Assembly (NCBI GenBank): GCA_020631735.1
Contig: CM036201.1
Location: 79,832,502 to 79,896,501 of the forward strand
Direction of reading: 5' to 3'
Source of the DNA: Saccharum officinarum
Lineage: Eukaryota; Streptophyta; Magnoliopsida; Poales; Poaceae
Length of the DNA: 64,000 nucleotides
Within the stretch, counting starts at the first letter, position 1; each line of letters starts with the position of its first letter. The notes under the pieces are model-generated. The model did no database searches, was not told the DNA's origin, and worked only from the letters and a program-made list of their open reading frames with translations. Shown in pieces: positions 59,801 to 64,000 of the stretch. The position numbers and the translations under genes were made by a program.

Positions 59801-61368
59801 TCAAACTGTAACTTGGATAATCTTGCGTTTTGAGTTTTTCTAGAAACGTTGTTTTTACTCCTCCCTCCGTCCTCAAAAGAATGCAATTTTAGCACATTGT
59901 AATGTTTTAGTAGGTCTAAGTTTGACCAATTATATATTAAAAAATATAAATAGTTATGACATAAAATTAGTATGATTAGATTTTTTTTTGAGACGGAAAC
60001 AAAAAAAATGAACCTAGAATTGCATTCTTAACCGGACAATATATACACTTGTCCACTCCCTCTGTCCCAAATTATCTGTCGCTGTTTCCATGCCACAAGT
60101 TTGACTCGATTCGTAGAAAATACGTGCAATATTTATATCTCCAAATAAATTTATTAACAAACTAGATTCAAAGATCTTTCCAATGATACCAATTATGTAT
60201 CATAAATATTAATATTTTTAATATATATTTTGTTAAAGTTGTTTATCGGGAAACGAAAACAACAGATATTTTGGGACGGAGGGGGCAGATACATAGCAAA
60301 AATAATGTATCTAAAAAAATTCAAAACATTTTATAATTTGAAATGGAAGGAGTGCCGTTCAAAATAAGTGCATGATTTATTTAATTAAAAATAATAAAAT
60401 TAATTTGATATTGTAGATGTTGGTGTATTTTATAGTTATTTGAATCATAAAATCCTTACAGAAAGAAGGCGTACAATTCCAGGATGGTACAGCGATAATT
60501 TTTATTTATTATTATTACTGTATGTATGTATGTATGTATAAAAATTTGACAGGATTAAAAGGCCTAAAAAAACTGAGATACTGTTCACGTGCCCCACCGA
60601 CGCGGCCCAGAAAAGTAGGCCTACCAGCAGCAGGGCCCAGGCCCAAGGGTGGACGCACGGCGACCAGACCTACAGTCTACGAGGTGGCGTCGCCCACCCT
60701 AGCAAAGCAAAGCACAGGTACAGGAGACTGGAGAGGAGAAGAGGCGGCGCGCGCGCGCGGCGTACCTCGAGGGTCCGGCTGCCCCCAGAGCGCGAAGGGC
60801 TGCGGCTGCTCCTGCTTCACGACGGCCGGCGCGCCGCCCGGGCCCGAGCTGATGCTGAACGTACCGATGCCGCCGGGCAGCGCGTGTTGGTGGAGCGGCT
60901 TCTCGGCAGGGGCTTGCGGTGGTGGTGGCCTCTCCAGCGGCTGCAGGAAGTCGTGCGTCTTGAGGAAGAAACCTGCACGCACGTAGAGAGCCACGGTAAA
61001 AACATTTGCTGGTCGACGAGGACGAACAACATCATCAAGTATTCACGTGAATTGAATCGCAGGCAGGCAGGCAGGCGCCGGCACGCACCTTGATGGGACG
61101 GAGGCGGAGGCGCCGGCGTCGGCGGCGGCGGCAGCGGCAGGGCGGCGTCCTTGGCGGCGGTGTAGAGCGAGAGGAAGTCGTGTGTCGCCTTATCCCCTGG
61201 ATTCGCGCGCGAGGCCCAGACAACAAGAAGCAGCGCCGCGGTGGTGAGCAACTTGGAACCCGCGCAATCGCGTACCTTGCCGTACCCCAGCATGCATAGA
61301 CATAGACGAGAGAGACGAGGGAGCCAGAACAGGAGAGAAATAGCGACTCGCGTACCTTGCAGCCCCAT
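56830..61368 (-). CDS. BIM1/BIM2-like bHLH transcription factor, 11 exons, 487 aa
   Basis: Exons: 61368-61356, 61196-61089, 60972-60766, 59535-59329, 59213-59090, 58278-58209, 58094-57960, 57852-57648, 57525-57384, 57201-57066, 56946-56830. All borders are GT-AG, phases are consistent and the total is 1464 bases. The bHLH domain is residues about 203-254 ([18 protein letters not shown], then [21 protein letters not shown]); H206, E210 and R214 are the E-box/G-box contact residues. Two THDFL motifs (residues 9-13 and 46-50) and [22 protein letters not shown] near the C-terminus are BIM-family marks. BIM proteins dimerise with BES1/BZR1 in brassinosteroid-regulated transcription. The last exon, too short to stand out as an ORF, ends KRHRSER. 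Introns hold a hAT MITE and Stowaway-like MITEs. The acceptor of exon 10 was chosen because the alternative AG gives an immediate stop. Confidence 0.9.
58471..58617. mobile_element. hAT-type MITE (147 bp), family 1, in a BIM-like gene intron
   Basis: Perfect 10-base termini CAGTGGCGGA / TCCGCCACTG. Perfect 8-bp TSD GTCAGCAG (58463-58470, 58618-58625). Reverse complement closely matches 33001-33147. Confidence 0.93.
59862..60031. mobile_element. Stowaway-like MITE remnant in a BIM-like gene intron
   Basis: Left CTCCCTCCGTCCTCAAAAGAA and right AATTGCATTCTTAACCGGA are partial inverted repeats. The flanks no longer show TA. Confidence 0.5.
60056..60285. mobile_element. Stowaway-like MITE (230 bp) in a BIM-like gene intron
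   Basis: CTCCCTCTGTCCCAAAT at the left and ATTTTGGGACGGAGGGGG at the right form a 16-18 base imperfect inverted repeat. Flanking bases are CA and not the canonical TA. Confidence 0.78.
60520..60541 (+). repeat. (TGTA)n microsatellite
   Basis: Five TGTA units in an intron of the BIM-like gene. Confidence 0.9.
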
Positions 61369-61479
61369 AGCCGCGCATTACAGTACACCGCTGTCCTGCT
61401 GCGTCGGCGGGTCGGGTCGCTGGAGCTCTCTGCCTCGCCTCTCTTCTTCCTTTTCCTGCTGCTGCTGTGGCGGGGACGC

Positions 61480-61486
61480 TTTATAC
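61480..61486 (-). promoter_or_regulatory. TATA box of the BIM-like gene
   Basis: The minus strand reads CGTATAAAGCG about 115 bases before the ATG at 61368. An (ATCC)n run lies immediately upstream at 61498-61516. Confidence 0.6.
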
Positions 61487-61728
61487 GGCGGGCGGCATCC
61501 ATCCATCCATCCATCCTCTATTCCTCTCCGTCGGCTCTCCGTGACGACTGCCGACGGCGTTAGCGCCAGCTGTGGGGATCCAGCCCAGCACGTGGGTTGA
61601 CCGCCGCGTTGACGTGCTTTGCCGCAGTAACCTCAGTTTTTCTTTTTAAAGTTAACTGTAGAAGGTGGAATCCAGTAGAAAGGGGTTAGACACTAAACCG
61701 TGGAGTGGAGGAGGGGCAGGGAAACTTA

Positions 61729-61971
61729 GGGCCTGTTTAGTTGGTGAAAATTTTTGGGTAAGTTCCTGTACCACTTTTCGTTGTTATTTGATAAAATTTA
61801 TCTAATTATGGACTAACTATGCTCAAAAGATTCGTTTCGACATTTAAAGACAAACTGTGCAATTAGTTATTTTTTTTACCTACATTTAATGCTCCATGTA
61901 TGCGTCCAAAGATTCGATATGACGGATACTGCACAAATTTTTTTGGGTTGGGTGGTCAACTAAACGGGCTC
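61729..61971. mobile_element. PIF/Harbinger (Tourist-like) MITE, 243 bp
   Basis: Ends GGGCCTGTTTAGTTGG and (reverse complement) GAGCCCGTTTAGTTGACC; TSD TTA on both sides (61726-61728, 61972-61974). Located about 360 bases upstream of the BIM-like ATG. Confidence 0.85.
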
Positions 61972-62171
61972 TTAACAGCAGACGACAACCGGGGTGGGGG
62001 TTGGGGTTGGGTCACGTGACGGTTGGAGGGGTCCCCGCGGCGGCACATGAGGCCGAAGATTGCGGGCATGCCGTGGATTGGATGGAGATGGGAGGGCCGC
62101 GCATGTGCCAGATTCCACAGGGCCACTCCTTTCCGCCCTCCCTCCATGGCGTGCGTCGGGCCGGTATGCTT

Positions 62172-62400
62172 GGGGCCGGTTTAGTTGAAAAAAAATGTTT
62201 GCAAAATGACACGGTAGCACATTTTGTTGTTATTTAGTAATTAGTGTCCAATCATGGTCTAATTAGATTTAAAAGATTCGTCTCGTCCATTTCGTCTAAA
62301 CTATGTAATTAGTTTTATTTTTTATCTATATTTAATGCTTCGTGCATGTGTCCAAAGATTCGATGTGATGAGGAATCTGAAAAAATTTACAAAATTTTCT
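62172..62400. mobile_element. PIF-type GTTTAGTT MITE, right end truncated
   Basis: Starts GGGGCCGGTTTAGTTGAAA and carries the family core in reverse order (CTAATTAGATTTAAAAGATTCGTCTCG). The right TIR is missing. Confidence 0.7.
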
Positions 62401-62511
62401 GCAAAGACCTCAAATCGGATGGATAGTCTCGTCTCCCCTGTTGCTGTTGCCATACCCTTTAATTTCCCCGTGCTTGCTGTGAATGAATGTCTATAACTCT
62501 ATATTATATAA

Positions 62512-62741
62512 GGACATGTTTGGTTAGGTTTTGTTAAAGTTTAATTCCCATCACATCAATGTTCTCTTAAATGCATGAGGTACTAAATGTAGGCTAATTG
62601 CATGCATGTCGACACAGATTAGGAGTAATTTACGAGATGAATCTATTAAACCTAATTAGTCCAAGATTAGAAACTTTTTGTCAAATAAGACGAAAGTGCT
62701 ACAGTGTTTGTTAAACTTTAGCTTATCAAACCAAACACCCC
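62512..62741. mobile_element. PIF/Harbinger-like MITE, 230 bp, TGTTTGGTT variant
   Basis: Ends GGACATGTTTGGTT and (reverse complement) GGGGTGTTTGGTT; TSD TAA (62509-62511, 62742-62744). A sub-family of the GTTTAGTT elements. Confidence 0.85.
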
Positions 62742-62744
62742 TAA

Positions 62745-63474
62745 GCAAGCACCGCACCAGGCCTGGCCACACACGGGGCTCAACTCAACTCATCAAGGTC
62801 TGTCAAGACGAAAGCCATTAGCCGTGAGCTTACCGTCGGTGTACTAATAATTAGTGTAAAAAAAGTGGTCCACCCCCACTCCTACTTCTGCATCCAGGCT
62901 CCAGGACGGGGAGTACGTACCTTACGGTACACTGTAGCTGGGATGATGGATGATCCATGGGTCGGGTTTGGGTCGGTCCATCGACCGAGCCGACCCGGCC
63001 GGCCGTTGGCGAGCGAACCAATGAAACAAACGTGCCGCGCAACAGTGTTTTTCTCTCACAACAAACCAGCGAACAGTGTTTTCAGCACAATAAACCAGCG
63101 AAACGAACGTGCTGTTGTGCTCCGGCTGTCATCAGCATTACGTACTATATTACTACTTTACTAGTATAAGTATAGGACGACACCAGTACGTACCATGTAT
63201 CCTTCGTGTGTGTGAGTTCATTCATCCTGCATGCACCAGGCGGATCCATTGTTTATTTGTTTACGAGTACATGCATGACGATGGATGCTTTGTCACGCAC
63301 AACTCGATGGATCAAATTTTTTTCTCTCTTCTTTTTGTTAAAAAATATAAATAGGAGCAGGCTGCTACTAGTCCCTCCGTATATTACTTGTACACAAAGT
63401 CCGATCCGTCCTGTTTAAAACGTGAAAGTTTGGAAGCCGGGCCAATTTCAAATCTCCACGCCACGTCCTATATA
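62745..63474. other. Intergenic
   Basis: No gene supported. 63040-63115 has a repeated AACAGTGTTTTTCTC / AACAGTGTTTTCAGC and AAACCAGCGAA unit typical of a decayed MITE. Confidence 0.4.
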
Positions 63475-63717
63475 GGCCGTGTTTAGATGCCAAAAAGAGA
63501 CAAAAATTTTTGCATAGTGACTGTCACATCGAATCTTTAGACGTATGTATGGAGCATTAAATGTAGGTAAAAAAATAACTAATTGCACAGTTTGTCGGTA
63601 AATGTCGAGACGAATCTTTTGAACCTAGTTAGTCCATGGTCAGATAAATTTTGCCAAATAACAACAAAAAGTGCTACAGAAACTTTTCCCCAAAAATTTT
63701 CACATCTAAACACACCC
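63475..63717. mobile_element. PIF-type GTTTAG MITE, 243 bp
   Basis: Ends GGCCGTGTTTAGATGCC and (reverse complement) GGGTGTGTTTAGATGTG; a 3-base ATA repeat flanks it (63472-63474, 63718-63720). Confidence 0.8.
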
Positions 63718-64000
63718 ATACTGTATTTTCCACACTGCTGAACAGTTCATGCATGCATGGGCCATGTCTGCACTGAATTAATCACGCCCGCCGACAGCGA
63801 CAAATAACCAGCCAGCGACTCCGCATGTCACCGAACCCTCTCTCAGTAACGTCCTAAAATTTGCATTACTTTAAAATAGGAGAATTTAATTTATTTACGT
63901 AATTTTATGAGCATTTTAATCTAGAGGAATAATAATTTTCAATAAATAAAAGCAACTATAAGGTTAGACACATGCTTGTGCATACATGGGCGGGCACAGT

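Overview
This window is nuclear DNA from a grass, most likely a panicoid or Andropogoneae species (sorghum, sugarcane, Miscanthus and maize relatives). The reasons are plant-type split genes with GC-rich first exons, a Sirevirus (Ty1/copia) of the kind common in maize and sorghum, a Ty3/gypsy chromovirus, and many grass MITEs with intact target-site duplications (TSDs). A run of 100 N (36256-36355) marks an assembly gap. Several single-base frame breaks in otherwise well conserved coding sequence suggest some residual consensus error.

Left part (1-25535): a nested stack of LTR retrotransposons. A young Sirevirus (1-10323, minus strand, left LTR cut by the window edge) with intact gag and pol ORFs sits in a long gypsy-type LTR called D1 here (10324-14860). 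D1 sits in the 3' LTR of a decayed chromodomain gypsy element called B here (14861-24187, minus strand). B carries an extra ORF between its primer-binding site and gag. B in turn sits in an older LTR of the same family as D1 but in the opposite orientation (D2, 24188-25535). LTR divergence fits the nesting order: about 0.3% for the Sirevirus and about 4% for B.

Middle part (25536-44140): AT-rich intergenic DNA with tandem repeats, Helitron-like termini and a Stowaway MITE; an intronless classical arabinogalactan protein gene (minus, 31580-32221); two tandem copies of a CFIm68/CPSF6-like RRM protein gene (plus, 33486-35274 and 37768-39569). Both RRM gene copies have frame breaks or stops, and both have 3' flanks very rich in TGTA, the motif bound by the CFIm complex. 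A Myb/SANT-like gene (minus, 41786-42757) follows.

Right part (44146-64000): a UMP-CMP kinase gene with a nine-exon model (plus, about 44930-48500); a Dof zinc-finger transcription factor gene (minus, 51679-52455), whose upstream region is duplicated; and a BIM1/BIM2-type bHLH gene in 11 exons (minus, 56830-61368), expected to act with BES1/BZR1 in brassinosteroid responses. Between and inside these genes lie hAT, MULE, PIF/Harbinger and Stowaway MITEs, many with perfect TSDs. The host genes are independent housekeeping and regulatory loci and do not form a pathway. I see no tRNA, rRNA or CRISPR array.
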